Part shown: positions 37,090-46,422 of the stretch, piece after piece
Position numbering within the stretch: the stretch's first letter is position 1
How the letters are laid out: each line of letters opens with the position of its first letter
NCBI GenBank assembly: GCA_046350375.1
Contig: JAXMAO010000001.1
Span: 186,001 to 250,000, forward strand
Length of the DNA stretch: 64,000 nt
Direction of reading: 5' to 3'
Source: JAXMAO01 sp046350375
GTDB lineage: Bacteria > Planctomycetota > Phycisphaerae > UBA1845 > UTPLA1
Notes under the pieces: generated by a model
Seen by the model: the letters and a program-made list of their open reading frames with translations, nothing else
Told to the model about the DNA's origin: nothing
The model's database searches: none
Program-made: the position numbers and the translations under genes

Positions 37090-38388
37090 TCATGCAGTCG
37101 ACGATCGGCGCCGTGAGTTTCCGCGGTCAAGCCGACCGACGCGCCGCCACGCCATCAGCCCGACCAGTGCCACGCCGACGACCGGGCCGAACCCGACGCC
37201 GCACAGGCTGCTGCCACACGCGGCCACCGTGCACTCGAGCGAGCCGGCGCCGAACGTCAGCCGGCGACACGCGACGCGGCTGGCGCTGCCGCCGGTTTGA
37301 TCCCGCCACACCACCAGGCATTCGTCGGCGGCGGAGTTGTAGGCCACGTCCGGCAGCACCCCGTCCGTTCCCTGGGCGACGACCACGCGATCGACGGCAA
37401 CCACGCCGTCAGCCGTCACGGCGTAGGCCACGATCGAGCCCGATTGCTGACCGACGACGACATACAGTTCGCGGTGCGGGTCGTAGGCCACGCGCGGCGC
37501 GGCGACATCATCGTCGGTGATGTGAACCGTGTTCCCCAGCGGCGTGCCGCCGCCAGTCACCAGCTGCGCCCGCAGCCCGGTGTTGTCGAACGTGTCGAAT
37601 ACGACCAGGAAGTTCGCGGCCGACGGGTTGTAGGCGACGGCCATCGCGCTCGGAAAGGTGTTGGCGACGATGAACTGCGATCCCATGAAGGTGCCGTTCG
37701 ACTTGACGAGCCGACCCTGCACGTTGTTGGCATTCGCGGCCTGGTCGCGCCACACGGCCAGGAAGCGGCTGTTGTTCGAATCGTAGGCCACGTCTCCGTT
37801 CGGCGCGACAACTCCGGCGGTGTTGATGCTGAAACTGGAGCCGTCCGGCGCCCCGGCCGGATCGACGCGCCGCCCGGTGCAGCCGGCGCCGCGCACGGTG
37901 ACCAGATAGCGGTCGCCGCTGGTGCCGTAGGCGACGCGCGGATCGACGCCGCCGGTGTGGATCAGGAAGTCGCTGGCCCCCAGCGTGCCGGCCCCGGTCA
38001 CCGTTCGGCCGTAGCAGCCGATGACCGCCTCCTGCGAGCTCCAGACCGCGAGAAACTGGTTGCCCGTTCCGTCCCACGCCACGTCCGGGTCCGATTGCGC
38101 GTTCACTTTCGTCACCAGCGGTGCGGGCAAACCTTGCGGCGTGGCACTGTCGTCGACGAACCGATAGAGGATATCGGCGCCAGTCGCCGAACCGACGTAT
38201 TCCGACCAGACGACCAGGTAGCGCAGGCTCGCCGGGCTGAACGCCACGCGGGCCGAATATCGATCGTGCATCGTCGTGTCGCAAACCCGGACGATCGCGC
38301 CGCTGGTACGCAGCCCGACGCAGGGCGCTGCGCGCAAGTCAGCGGCCGAACACGCCAGCAACGCCACGAGGCACGCGGTTCGACTCAT
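37090..38388 (-). CDS. Secreted repeat protein with C-terminal membrane anchor
   Basis: This 432-residue protein begins with a signal peptide (SRTACLVALLACSAADLRA). The body consists of about seven repeats of roughly 50 residues with a V.YD...FLVVW-type core (for example VAYNPSAANFLVVFD, VAYNSAADECLVVWRD, VAWDGTGNQFLAVW), suggesting a beta-propeller. The C-terminus has CGSSLCGVGFGPVVGVALVG and a basic tail, a sorting-like anchor. A good promoter lies 39 bases upstream. Function is unknown; it is likely cell-surface. Confidence 0.7.
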   Translation of the reverse strand: MSRTACLVALLACSAADLRAAPCVGLRTSGAIVRVCDTTMHDRYSARVAFSPASLRYLVVWSEYVGSATGADILYRFVDDSATPQGLPAPLVTKVNAQSDPDVAWDGTGNQFLAVWSSQEAVIGCYGRTVTGAGTLGASDFLIHTGGVDPRVAYGTSGDRYLVTVRGAGCTGRRVDPAGAPDGSSFSINTAGVVAPNGDVAYDSNNSRFLAVWRDQAANANNVQGRLVKSNGTFMGSQFIVANTFPSAMAVAYNPSAANFLVVFDTFDNTGLRAQLVTGGGTPLGNTVHITDDDVAAPRVAYDPHRELYVVVGQQSGSIVAYAVTADGVVAVDRVVVAQGTDGVLPDVAYNSAADECLVVWRDQTGGSASRVACRRLTFGAGSLECTVAACGSSLCGVGFGPVVGVALVGLMAWRRVGRLDRGNSRRRSSTA

Positions 38389-38426
38389 GTGCGCCTTCCG
38401 AATCGGTTGCGAGGGATGAGAGAGGC

Positions 38427-38454
38427 ATTATCGCGTAGGGCCGTTCGAAATCAA
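38427..38454 (-). promoter_or_regulatory. Sigma70-like promoter for the propeller-repeat protein
   Basis: On the minus strand TTGATT, a 16-base spacer and GATAAT stand out from GC-rich surroundings and end 39 bases before the ATG at 38388. Confidence 0.55.
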
Positions 38455-38733
38455 CCTCTTTCACGGCGGGCAATGGGGCCGCGCAGGGGTGAGCCCGCGT
38501 CGATGCACGTGGCGCGGTCCGCGATGCAGGCCCGCCCCGTCGCCGGACGCGACGCCGCGGGAGTGCTGCGAGGGGCTCCGGCCGACGACGCGGGCGCGAG
38601 CGCCGCGGCGCGACCCGTACGGCCGACCGCAGCCGGGCGTGCCAGTCGGGCTGATTCGTGGTGCGCCATCGAGATGGAACCGCCGCAACGGCCCACGTGC
38701 GCCGAAGTACAATCACCGGAAAGGAAGGGCGCC

Positions 38734-39586
38734 ATGCGAACCGTCTCGATCGATCTCCGCGTCGTGCGCGCAATGGTCACACTGACCGTGACTGGCTCGT
38801 GGCTGCTGACCCCGGGGCGATCCGCCGGCCGCCGAGCCGCCCGCGACCGCCGCGACCAGTGCACGCCCGGCCGCGCCCGCCGCGCAGCCATCCGCCTTGC
38901 AGCCATCCGCCGCGGCCCAGCCCGGCGGCGATCTGCCCGCCGTCTACGGCGGGCGATTCCGGCCTGACCGCCTCTCGCCGGCACAGTGTGACGAGATACG
39001 CGGAATCGTCGCGCGCGCCGCGCAGCCCAGCCCGCTGTGGTTCGTCTACGTGCGCGACAACCGCCCGAAGTCCACCGAGTCCACGATCTACTTCCGGCCC
39101 ACCGTCTGCGAGCGCCGCATCTGCCGCGGGATGTTCACGGTGTATGCCAAGTCTGCGCTTTTTGAACAGTTTCAGAACGCGATGCGCCGCACCTCACACC
39201 CGGCGACGGCGCCGCAGGGCGAGCCGCCGATCCAAATTGGAGAGTACGTCTGGGTCGCGCCGCCGGAGTTCAAGCAGACCGACCTGCCGCGCCGGCCCGA
39301 GCTGACCGACCTTCCCTTCGTCACGTTGGGGCCGCTGGCCGACGGCGACATTGTGGATCTGGTCGACGCCTACCGCGCCCGGGGCAAACGGCTGGTCAAC
39401 GGGACGAACATCGGCGGGATCGACTCGCGGCTGCCGATCATCAGCCTCCTCTCCAATGACGGCGAAACGTTTTACCTTCGGACTGGCACCGTTGAAGGCC
39501 CGCTGTCCGGCGGCGGGCAAGAGCTCACCATCGTGCGCGCTAGCGACCGCTGGCTCGTGCAGCGAGCTGGTCCGTGGGGGCGCTGA
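38734..39586 (+). pseudogene. Exported protein of unknown function, split by a one-base frameshift
   Basis: An ATG at 38734 preceded by GGAAGGG starts a signal-like segment (MRTVSIDLRVVRAMVTLTVT, then GSWLLTPG). At the CCCCGGGG run (38810..38817) the frame must change by one base to continue into the Pro/Ala-rich linker DPPAAEPPATAATSARPA and then a globular domain of about 220 residues (YGGRFRPDRLSPAQCDEIR, FRPTVCERRICRGMFTVYAK, IQIGEYVWVAPPEF). Deleting one G would give a single exported protein of about 280 residues. I do not recognise the domain. It is either a sequencing indel or a recent mutation. Confidence 0.55.
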
Positions 39587-39653
39587 CGCCCGCGCGTTTC
39601 GGCCGTCGCTTTGTCCGCCTACAATCCTCCCTGTTTCACACGGAGGCCGCGCA

Positions 39654-40856
39654 TTGATCCCCCGTCGCAAGACTCGCCAGGTTCGCGTCGGCCCGGTCGC
39701 CATCGGCGGCGACGCGCCCGTCTCGATCCAGTCGATGACCAGCACCTACACCTACGACATCGACAAGACCGTCGCCCAGATCAACCAGCTCGCCCGCGCC
39801 GGGGCCGACCTCGTCCGCGTCGCCGTGCCCGACCAGGCCGACACCGACGCCCTGCGACACATCCTCCCGCAGGTGGCCGTGCCAATCGTCGCCGACGTGC
39901 ACTTTCACTTTCAGCGGGCGCTCGAGGCGGTCGAGGCCGGCGTGCACAAGATCCGCCTCAACCCCGGCAACATCCAGGACCGCGCCGCGGTCGACCGCGT
40001 CATCCGCGCCTGCCGCGAGCGGCGCATCCCCATTCGCGTCGGCGTGAACGAAGGCGGCATCATCGAGCGCAAGGACAAGCAGCAGCGCGCCGCCGAAAAG
40101 GCCCGCCTCGCGGCCGACTACCGCGCCCACCTGGTCGGCATCATGCTCGAGAAGCTCGAAGAATACCTGCGCATCTTCGACGCCAACGACTTCCACGACG
40201 TCGTCATCTCCGCCAAGAGCATCGACCCCGCCATCGTCATCGACGCCTACGCCGAAATCAGCCGGCGCTTCGACTTCCCGCTGCACCTGGGCGTCACGCA
40301 CGCCGGGCCGAAGGAGACCGGAACCATCCGCTCGGTGGTGGCGCTGGGCACGCTGCTGGCGGGCGGCATCGGCGACACGGTGCGAATCAGCTACGCCAGC
40401 GACCCGGTCTTTGAGGTCGAGGACGCCAAGGAGATGCTCTGCTGCCTCGGGCTGCGACAGCGGAACGAGCCGGAGCTGATCGCCTGTCCGACCTGCGGAC
40501 GGATCGAGGTGGACCTGATCACGCTGGTGCAGGATGTCCGCCGCCGGCTGGCGGAAATCCGCGTGCCGGTGAAGGTGGCGGTGATGGGCTGCGTGGTCAA
40601 CGGCCCCGGCGAGGCCGAGGGGGCCGACGTGGCGGTCTTCGCCGGCAAAGGCAAGGGCATCATCTACGTGCAGGGCGAGCAGACGCGCACGGTGAGCGAG
40701 GGGCAGATGCTCGAGGCGCTGTTTGACGAGTGCCTGAAGTTCGCCGCGCGGGTCGAGCGCGGCGAGGCGACGCTTTCGGGCGGCGCGGTGACCATCCGGC
40801 CGCCCGACCCGCTGCCGCGGGCCGATGGCAGCCTGCCGCTGCGCGTGCTTTCGTAG
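39654..40856 (+). CDS. ispG: 4-hydroxy-3-methylbut-2-enyl diphosphate synthase (IspG/GcpE)
   Basis: This 400-residue iron-sulfur enzyme converts methylerythritol cyclodiphosphate to HMBPP in the MEP isoprenoid pathway. Motifs: VSIQSMTSTYTYDIDKTVAQ, KIRLNPGNIQDRAAV, HLGVTHAGPKETGT, and the cluster-binding cysteines in CPTCGR and MGCVVNGPGEAEGAD. The length is that of the bacterial single-chain form. TTG at 39654 is chosen because GGAGG lies 7 bases upstream and the conserved N-terminus starts directly after. Confidence 0.95.
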   Translation: MIPRRKTRQVRVGPVAIGGDAPVSIQSMTSTYTYDIDKTVAQINQLARAGADLVRVAVPDQADTDALRHILPQVAVPIVADVHFHFQRALEAVEAGVHKIRLNPGNIQDRAAVDRVIRACRERRIPIRVGVNEGGIIERKDKQQRAAEKARLAADYRAHLVGIMLEKLEEYLRIFDANDFHDVVISAKSIDPAIVIDAYAEISRRFDFPLHLGVTHAGPKETGTIRSVVALGTLLAGGIGDTVRISYASDPVFEVEDAKEMLCCLGLRQRNEPELIACPTCGRIEVDLITLVQDVRRRLAEIRVPVKVAVMGCVVNGPGEAEGADVAVFAGKGKGIIYVQGEQTRTVSEGQMLEALFDECLKFAARVERGEATLSGGAVTIRPPDPLPRADGSLPLRVLS

Positions 40857-41144
40857 CGGGCGGTGCGATGGTCGCGGCCTGGTGATTGATCGGGATCGGG
40901 GCTGATTTTTCGAGTGTGACTTGCAGGCGGGACAGTCGCGCCATCTCGACGGAACGAGCGGACCGGAGAGGGGGGAATCAACCTACCTCGATTCGCCGAC
41001 CTCTTCCGAATGCTCAGTTTATCGCAGAACCTACAGAGCGAAAACGACTTCGCTCGTCTCGCTGATGCCCCGTTCCTCCACCGTTTCTTACTATCTCGCG
41101 ATGCGCTTTGAGGGCAGTTTGAGGGCCGTCTCGCGCCGGCACGA
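40857..41144 (+). other. Intergenic region with short sequences resembling the tRNA-Ser flank
   Basis: No gene recognised. At 40964..40976 the sequence CGGAGAGGGGGGA resembles the 3' end of the tRNA-Ser gene at 42981, and at 41112..41126 the 15-mer GGGCAGTTTGAGGGC recurs at 42889..42903 beside the recombinase remnant. These may be traces of an integration event, but the match is short. Confidence 0.3.
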
Positions 41145-42598
41145 CTAATGACTCAGCAATTCGTTCACGATGCACTGGACATCCGCGCCGTCGACCAAAC
41201 AATCGCCATTACAGTCTCGCAGCGGCCTGCCGGCGCAGTAGAAGGGCAAGCCGGGTGGCGTGTTCGGGCAGGGATCGCAGACGTCGGGTACCCCGTCGCC
41301 GTCCGAATCAAGGGTGCCCAGCGCAAAGACATAAATCGCGCCGGCGTCGAGATCAACCGGAGTGTTGGCGTTCTCCGCCCCGACCAGCGCCGTCTCACCA
41401 TCGACTGCGACGGAGACTCCGAAGTGGTCAATCAACTCCCCGTCAGAGGCGATTATCTTGGCGTGCTGAGTCCAGGTGGTGCCGGAACGGACGAAGACGT
41501 AGGCCGAGCCGGCATCGTTCATGGGCGGGAGATCATCGTGCCACGCTCCGACCAGCGCCGTGTCGCCCGACACCGCCACCGAGTATCCAAACTCGTCGGT
41601 CATCGCTGCGTCCGAAGCGACCAGCTTGGCCTGCTGTGTCCAACTCGTGCCGCTCCGAGTGAAGACATAAGCGGAGCCGGCGTTGCCAAGCGGTGCGTCG
41701 TCGAACCTCGCCCCGACCAGGGCCGTGTCCCCCGATAGCGCCACGGAACAGCCAAATAAGTCCACGCTGCCGGCATCGGACGCGGTCAGTCTGGCCTGCT
41801 GCGTCCAGACCATGCCCGCGCGGACGAAAACATAGGCCGAGCCGGCGTCGCTAATGGGCGTGTTGTCGAGATTCGCCCCGACCAGGGCCGTCTCGCCCGA
41901 CACCGCGACCGAGAACCCAAATTGGTCCGCCGCCGCCGCGTCTGTCGCGGTCAGTTTGGCCTGTTGGGTCCACACCGTTCCGCTGCGAGTGAAGACGTAT
42001 GCCGAGCCGGCGTCGATCCCGCCGGCGTGATCGTCCAGGTAGGCCCCGACAATGGCCGTTTCGCCGGAGAGAGCGACCGAGTAGCCGAAATAGTCAGTCG
42101 CGGCCGAGTCCAAGGCGATCAGCTTGGCCTGCTGGGTCCAGACCGTGCCGGAACGGACAAACACATAGGCGGAGCCGGCGTCGGACCCGCCCGCGTGGTC
42201 GTCCATGTACGCACCGACCACTGCGGTGTCACCGGAAATGGAGACCGAGATGCCGAACTTGTCACCCGCCGCCGCATCGTCGGCCGTCAGCTTGGCCTGC
42301 TGGATCCACACGCCGCCGGAACGGACGAACACATAGGCGGAGCCGGCGTCGACTCCGCCCGCATGATCATCGGGATACGCCCCAACCACGGCGGTGTCGC
42401 CCGATATTGAAACCGAGCTACCGAACATGTCATCCGTTACTGCATCAGAGGCGCCCAGTTTTTGGAGCTCTTGCGGGGCTGCACTGCCCGAGCGCGGGCG
42501 TCAGTGACCCCCAACCCGAAGAGGAAAACCATCGTCGCAAGAGGAACGGCGATTTGACTATTAAACCGAAAGCAACTGGTGATTGTGGACTTCATCAT
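41145..42598 (-). pseudogene. Secreted FG-GAP repeat protein with dockerin-like end, frameshifted near the signal peptide
   Basis: From ATG 42598 (GAGGAG upstream) comes a signal peptide (QIAVPLATMVFLFGLGVTDA). Near 42490..42510 a one-base shift is needed to join QELQKLGASDAVTDDMFGSS, the start of seven FG-GAP_2-type repeats of about 53 residues (SVSISGDTAVVGAYPDDHAG, SAYVFVRSG, WTQQAKLTA). The uninterrupted part is 41145..42428. The C-terminus carries DSDGDGVPDVCDPCPN and a dockerin-like DCNGDCLVDGADVQ. The protein is likely a cell-surface propeller. The frameshift may be a sequencing indel because the rest is well preserved. Confidence 0.7.
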
Positions 42599-42745
42599 GG
42601 GTGCGAACTCCTCTCTCGAATTGCCTCGCCGGCGGCATGAGAGAAAGCACGTACTTTGACTCGGTCCGTGAGCGCGCGGGTGCTACTATGGGCGTTTGCA
42701 GTATAGCAGAAGGTTTACCCATTTGCTCGCTGCAATCAGACCCCA

Positions 42746-42970
42746 GCGTCAACGCTCGGGCACTCGTCCAACGACACGCTGAACCTCTACTGCCACCTGC
42801 ACGACGACGACAGCCAGCAATCGATGCTGGCGCTGGCGGCGGGAGCCGAATCGCTCTCGCAACGGAGTGATGCGGATTCGCGTTCTGCGGGCAGTTTGAG
42901 GGCAGTCGGGCAGTCAACAATCGAGAATCGTTCGCAAGTGCGAGAGTTTCAAGAGTTTGTGAACTGCCTT
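42746..42970 (+). pseudogene. C-terminal remnant of a tyrosine recombinase (integrase)
   Basis: Only the end of the catalytic domain remains: TLGHSSNDTLNLYCHLHDDD with the box-II His (LGHS) and the candidate nucleophilic Tyr (NLYCHL), then QQSMLALAAG. The Arg-containing first half is absent; upstream sequence is unrelated. The remnant ends about 10-100 bases before the 3' end of tRNA-Ser, which is where integrases of tRNA-targeting elements sit. I infer a relic of an excised or decayed integrative element. Confidence 0.7.
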
Positions 42971-42980
42971 GAAAATGAAA

Positions 42981-43067
42981 CGGAGAGGGGGGGATTCGAA
43001 CCCCCGGTACGCTTTCGCGCACACTGGTTTTCGAAACCAGCTCGATCAGCCGCTCCGACACCTCTCC
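42981..43067 (-). tRNA. tRNA-Ser(CGA)
   Basis: On the minus strand a 7-bp acceptor stem GGAGAGG/CCTCTCC closes the molecule, with discriminator G and no encoded CCA. The anticodon stem CTGGT/ACCAG holds the loop TTCGAAA with anticodon CGA (43031..43033 on the plus strand). A long variable arm (GCGCGAAAGCGT) marks a class II tRNA and the T arm reads GGGGGTTCGAATCCCCC. The anticodon reads UCG serine codons. Confidence 0.95.
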
Positions 43068-43523
43068 AGCGGGCGCCCGTCGACGCCTGGCCGCATCCTA
43101 CGCCACTCTGGCCGGCTCGACAACGCCCGGAAGGCGGTGATCGTCTTGTCGCCGGGCCGCGCGGGGCGAACGCTCGGCCGCGGGCCGACGCCACGCCGCT
43201 GCGGCTGTTCACGACACCTTGACGTGCAAATCAACTGCAGCGCCCGGCGCCCGCGCGCCGGCCGGCGCCACCCGGCCATCGCGTCCAGCGCCGCCAATTG
43301 CTCCGGTGTGATGCGGCCGTCGCTCTTCGGCCTTGCGCTGGCGACGCCGGGCCAGCCCACGATGTGCAGCGATGATCTCGTCCCGCGCGCAGGCACGTCG
43401 CCGGCCGCGCGGCGAGATCGCCGATTGACGCTCGCCGCGCCGCGCCGCTAGCATGAATGCGGCCTGCACGGTCGCGGCCGCACTGCCGGGTGGCGATCGC
43501 ACGGCCCGTCGCGGAGTCCTGCC
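43068..43523. other. Intergenic region without a recognised gene
   Basis: Several open frames exist on both strands because of the GC-rich sequence, but none shows a familiar motif, good start site or consistent codon use. GGAG 8 bases before the ATG at 43524 serves the next gene. Confidence 0.4.
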
Positions 43524-44054
43524 ATGTCCGTCCCCAGCCCGCTGAATCTCAAGCAGTGGATCGACGAACACCGCCACCTGCTCAAGCCGCCGGTCGGCAA
43601 CGCCTGCGTCTGGGAGGATCGCGACTTCATCGTCATGATCGTCGGCGGGCCCAACGCCCGGAAGGACTACCACGTCAACCCGACCGAGGAGCTCTTCTAC
43701 CAGGTCGAGGGCGACATCACCGTCCGCATCATCGACAACGGCACGCCGCGCGACGTGCCCATCCGCCAGGGCGACCTGTTCCTCCTGCCGCCCGGAATTC
43801 CGCATTCGCCGCAGCGACCGGCGGGCACCGTCGGCATGGTGGTCGAGCGGCGGCGGCCTGCGGGCGAGGTCGATCGGCTCCGGTTCTACTGCGACAAGTG
43901 TGGTGCGGTCGTCCACGAACCGCAGTTCGACTTGAAGGACATCGTCGCGCAATTGCGGAAGATTATGGAAGAGTTCTGGTCGCCCGCGAACACGGCGCAG
44001 CGCACCTGCAAGAAGTGCGGCACGCAGATGACGCCGCCCAAGCCGGCGGGGTGA
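43524..44054 (+). CDS. nbaC: 3-hydroxyanthranilate 3,4-dioxygenase
   Basis: This 176-residue cupin opens the ring of 3-hydroxyanthranilate in the kynurenine pathway (tryptophan breakdown or de novo NAD synthesis). Iron ligands are visible in KDYHVNPTEELFYQ (His, Glu) and GIPHSPQRP (His). The bacterial-type C-terminal rubredoxin-like iron site is present as CDKC and CKKC. Length matches bacterial enzymes. No other kynurenine-pathway gene is in the window. Confidence 0.92.
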   Translation: MSVPSPLNLKQWIDEHRHLLKPPVGNACVWEDRDFIVMIVGGPNARKDYHVNPTEELFYQVEGDITVRIIDNGTPRDVPIRQGDLFLLPPGIPHSPQRPAGTVGMVVERRRPAGEVDRLRFYCDKCGAVVHEPQFDLKDIVAQLRKIMEEFWSPANTAQRTCKKCGTQMTPPKPAG

Positions 44055-44092
44055 GCCCGACCTGTCTTTGCGACCATGGGTTCGTGACTGAG

Positions 44093-44755
44093 CTAGGCGC
44101 TCAGCAATCCTTGCAGGTCACCGTCATTGAAGTCGTTGTCGCCGTTCACGTCCGCCCGCGGGTCCCAGATCGTCCCGGCGATCGCCGCCGCGACGCGCGT
44201 CGCATCGGTGCTGTCCAGCACGCTGTCGTTGTTCATATCGCCCGGGCCGGCGCTCTCGCGGATGTACGGCCGACCGTAGCCGTCGTACATGATCCGCTCG
44301 ACGATCGCCCCGGTGCGGTCGATCATGGCCCACACACTGTACATCCGCTCCAGCGCGTAATAGTACGGCTGCTTCAGGTCGTCGTTGTACATGAACAATC
44401 GCTCGTCCACGTAACTCACGCCGTGCACGTAGTACTTCGACATGACGCTCGAGCCGCCGGGCGTCTCGACCACCTCGTTCACTCCATCATAGTAATAGTC
44501 GGTCGTCTTGCCCAGCCCGTCGTGGGCGAACTCGACCCGCCGGCCCAGCGCGTCGTACACGAAGGCCGCCTTGCGGGTGGTGTTCGTGCTGTCATAGACG
44601 CTCGTCAGCCGGTTGTGGTGATCGTAGCGATAGGTGTAACTCGTCGCGCGGTCGGCCGAGTAGGCCCGCGTCTGGTTGCCGGCCAGGTCATAGCCCTGGC
44701 TCAGCCCGGCCAGGGTGGTCATGCGGTTGGCCTTGTCGTGGGCGTAGGTATTCCA
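44093..44755 (-). CDS. Orphan RHS fragment ending in a dockerin-like module
   Basis: The fragment starts abruptly inside RHS repeats (NTYAHDKANRMTTLAGLSQG) where the upstream zinc-ribbon gene ends, and continues through YD repeats (VYDALGRRVEFAHDGLGKT, ERMYSVWAMIDRTG). In place of the RHS core end it reads into GDMNNDSVLDSTDATRVAAA and DVNGDNDFNDGDLQGLL, two Asp/Asn-rich loops typical of dockerin-like calcium modules, then stops. The same YD plus dockerin segment is repeated in decayed form at 46082..46335. In the other copy RHS sequence resumes after the loops, so this copy was probably cut short. Confidence 0.65.
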   Translation of the reverse strand, partial: WNTYAHDKANRMTTLAGLSQGYDLAGNQTRAYSADRATSYTYRYDHHNRLTSVYDSTNTTRKAAFVYDALGRRVEFAHDGLGKTTDYYYDGVNEVVETPGGSSVMSKYYVHGVSYVDERLFMYNDDLKQPYYYALERMYSVWAMIDRTGAIVERIMYDGYGRPYIRESAGPGDMNNDSVLDSTDATRVAAAIAGTIWDPRADVNGDNDFNDGDLQGLLSA

Positions 44756-45420
44756 ATCGGCTGGCCGCACTCGGGGCAGCGCCCTGATGTAACCCCAGTA
44801 AGATTGTACCCGCAGAGCTCACACAAAGCGAGCCCGAGACGACAGCGGCGCCGCGCTCGAGCAGCGCGAATCCATGTCGCCAGCAACACGAGGCCCGCGA
44901 ATAGCCCGATCGGTCTTGTTCTCAAATCGAGAAGCACTCCCCGGTGCTTGTCCAAGGTCACATGTGGCACTGCCCAGCGCTCGCGCGCCGCCGATGCGGC
45001 ACAGCGTGCCCAGAGATTGGCCATTACCAATCGCCTAACAGTCCCCGAGGTGAACGGGAGGTAACGAGTGCCCCCGTTGTCGCCCTCCGACATCTTTTTC
45101 ATTCTCTCCACAACCTCGTCGTATGCCTCGAGTCCTCGGCGGCCGACTGGCACAAACCCCGCTGGTGCGGATCCGAGCCAACTATAGTAGATCAACACGT
45201 GGGATCGCTCTAGCATGATGTAGGCCCAAGTCGCATGGCGCTCTTGCGGGCAGTCTTTGGACAAGTCGAAAGCGCGACAGCCACGAAGCGGGGCAACCTC
45301 TAGCACAAGGCAGGCAGCAATAGTCATCGCAAGCCCTGTTCTGAAGAGCCATCGCATGGCAGGCCACAACGTCTTCTTTGAAAGCGCTCGAATAAGATAG
45401 TCTCTAGCAAACCTAGCCAC
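44719..45420 (-). CDS. Membrane protein with C-terminal zinc ribbon, partner of an RHS tip
   Basis: This 233-residue protein has an N-terminal hydrophobic helix (LFRTGLAMTIAACLVLEVA), a central exported region, a second helix (PIGLFAGLVLLATWI) and a zinc ribbon LCELCGYNLTGVTSGRCPECG (CxxC...CxxC). It starts 4 bases after the RHS tip at 45425 stops. Its last residues fuse into RHS sequence at about 44755, so the natural C-terminus may have been replaced. A second protein with the same ribbon lies at 48781, also next to an RHS fragment. An immunity role is inferred by position only. Confidence 0.6.
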   Translation of the reverse strand: MARFARDYLIRALSKKTLWPAMRWLFRTGLAMTIAACLVLEVAPLRGCRAFDLSKDCPQERHATWAYIMLERSHVLIYYSWLGSAPAGFVPVGRRGLEAYDEVVERMKKMSEGDNGGTRYLPFTSGTVRRLVMANLWARCAASAARERWAVPHVTLDKHRGVLLDLRTRPIGLFAGLVLLATWIRAARARRRCRLGLALCELCGYNLTGVTSGRCPECGQPIGIPTPTTRPTA

Positions 45421-45424
45421 GAAC

Positions 45425-46081
45425 TCAGAGCAGCCGGCGAATCAGCACGACCCAGGATATTGCGTGATACGAAAGGCAGTCCACAAAGATGTAGCCACAG
45501 ACGGTGTACTTACAAGCCTGATACTTGTAGTAACACCAATCATTGCACTGATGGAATTGCGGATCGGTCGGGTCATACCGATCGAGGCAGTCTAGGCCGC
45601 AGCCAATGTAGTTGTATCCACAGGGAAGCCCGTACGCACAGTTATCATATGCAGAATAGCACTCGAGAATACTTGTTCCGCTTGGGTCGGAATAAACTTC
45701 TGGACTGTCTTGCAAGTAAACATAAACACGATCATTTGAACGAGTGTCAATCTGGCGCGGTTGGCAAATCTCCAGCGTAGATTTCGCTACCCGTTCTGAC
45801 CGCGAAAGCCTTCGGTCGTAGTCCAGCGGATCCCTGGTCCCCCATCTTCCAATCCCCGGATCAGCGTACCGGGCCCGGTGGTGATTGAGCGGCAGCTTGT
45901 CGCTCACCGAGTTACTCGAATCCACCGCCACGTGCGGCACGCCCTGGAACATATACCAGTTATCCACGTCGCTGAAGGTCTGCGACACCACCAGATCATT
46001 CCCCGGCCAATCCTGCCAGGTCGGCTCCTTCTCATCATAGGCGTCCTGGTCCTTGCCATCCACCGACCCGTCGCCGTTCAC
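45425..46081 (-). CDS. RHS core end with a Cys-rich C-terminal tip (RHS-CT 3)
   Basis: The frame begins in a dockerin-like loop (MNGDGSVDGKDQDAYDEKEP), resumes RHS sequence (FSDVDNWYMFQGVPHVAVDS, HHRARYADPGIGRWGTRDPL), and changes to a unique tip of about 110 residues. The tip holds many cysteines (ECYSAYDNCAYGLPCGYNY, CGLDCLDRY, CNDWCYYKYQACKYTVCGY) and suggests a disulfide-rich extracellular domain. It is unrelated to tips 1 and 2. The upstream RHS portion is frameshifted (46082..46335). The next gene, 4 bases downstream, is a membrane protein. Confidence 0.6.
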   Translation of the reverse strand: MNGDGSVDGKDQDAYDEKEPTWQDWPGNDLVVSQTFSDVDNWYMFQGVPHVAVDSSNSVSDKLPLNHHRARYADPGIGRWGTRDPLDYDRRLSRSERVAKSTLEICQPRQIDTRSNDRVYVYLQDSPEVYSDPSGTSILECYSAYDNCAYGLPCGYNYIGCGLDCLDRYDPTDPQFHQCNDWCYYKYQACKYTVCGYIFVDCLSYHAISWVVLIRRLL

Positions 46082-46335
46082 GTCCGCCGCGGGTCCCGGG
46101 TCGTCCCGGCGATCGCCGCCGCCACGCGCGTGGCATCGGTGCTGTCAACCACGCGCTGTCGTTGTTCAGGTCGCCCAGGCCGGCGCTCTCGCGGATGTAC
46201 GGCCGGCCGTAGCCGTCGTACATGATCCGCTCAGCGCATTCCTCGCGCGCGAGGCGCCCCAGTGCGGTCGATGATGGCCCACACGCTGTACATCCGCTCC
46301 ACCGCACGGTGCCACGGCTGGCGGCCGACCTGATT
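46082..46335 (-). pseudogene. Decayed RHS segment with dockerin-like insert
   Basis: Pieces in different frames match the RHS copy at 44093..44755: ERMYSVWA, IMYDGYGRPYIRESAGLGDL and TDATRVAAAIAG equivalents. A 16-base-scale insertion near 46230..46250 and two single-base shifts break the frame before it joins 45425..46081. The 5' border lies near 46335, where unrelated sequence begins. Confidence 0.6.
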
Positions 46336-46422
46336 TCTCCGCCGCACCGGGTCCAAAATGCCACCGCCGCTCCGCCGCGCCGCGGTTGCATTGCCGCCGC
46401 CTTGCCACCATCATTCGCCCGC

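Noticed and set aside
40964..41126. A clear attachment site pairing with tRNA-Ser
   Set aside because: The match to the tRNA end is only 12-13 bases with a G-run length difference, and the order of the two short matches is reversed; kept only as a weak hint.
43046..43396. A minus-strand open frame between tRNA-Ser and the dioxygenase gene
   Set aside because: It overlaps the tRNA, has no recognisable motif or ribosome site, and GC-rich DNA gives many chance open frames.
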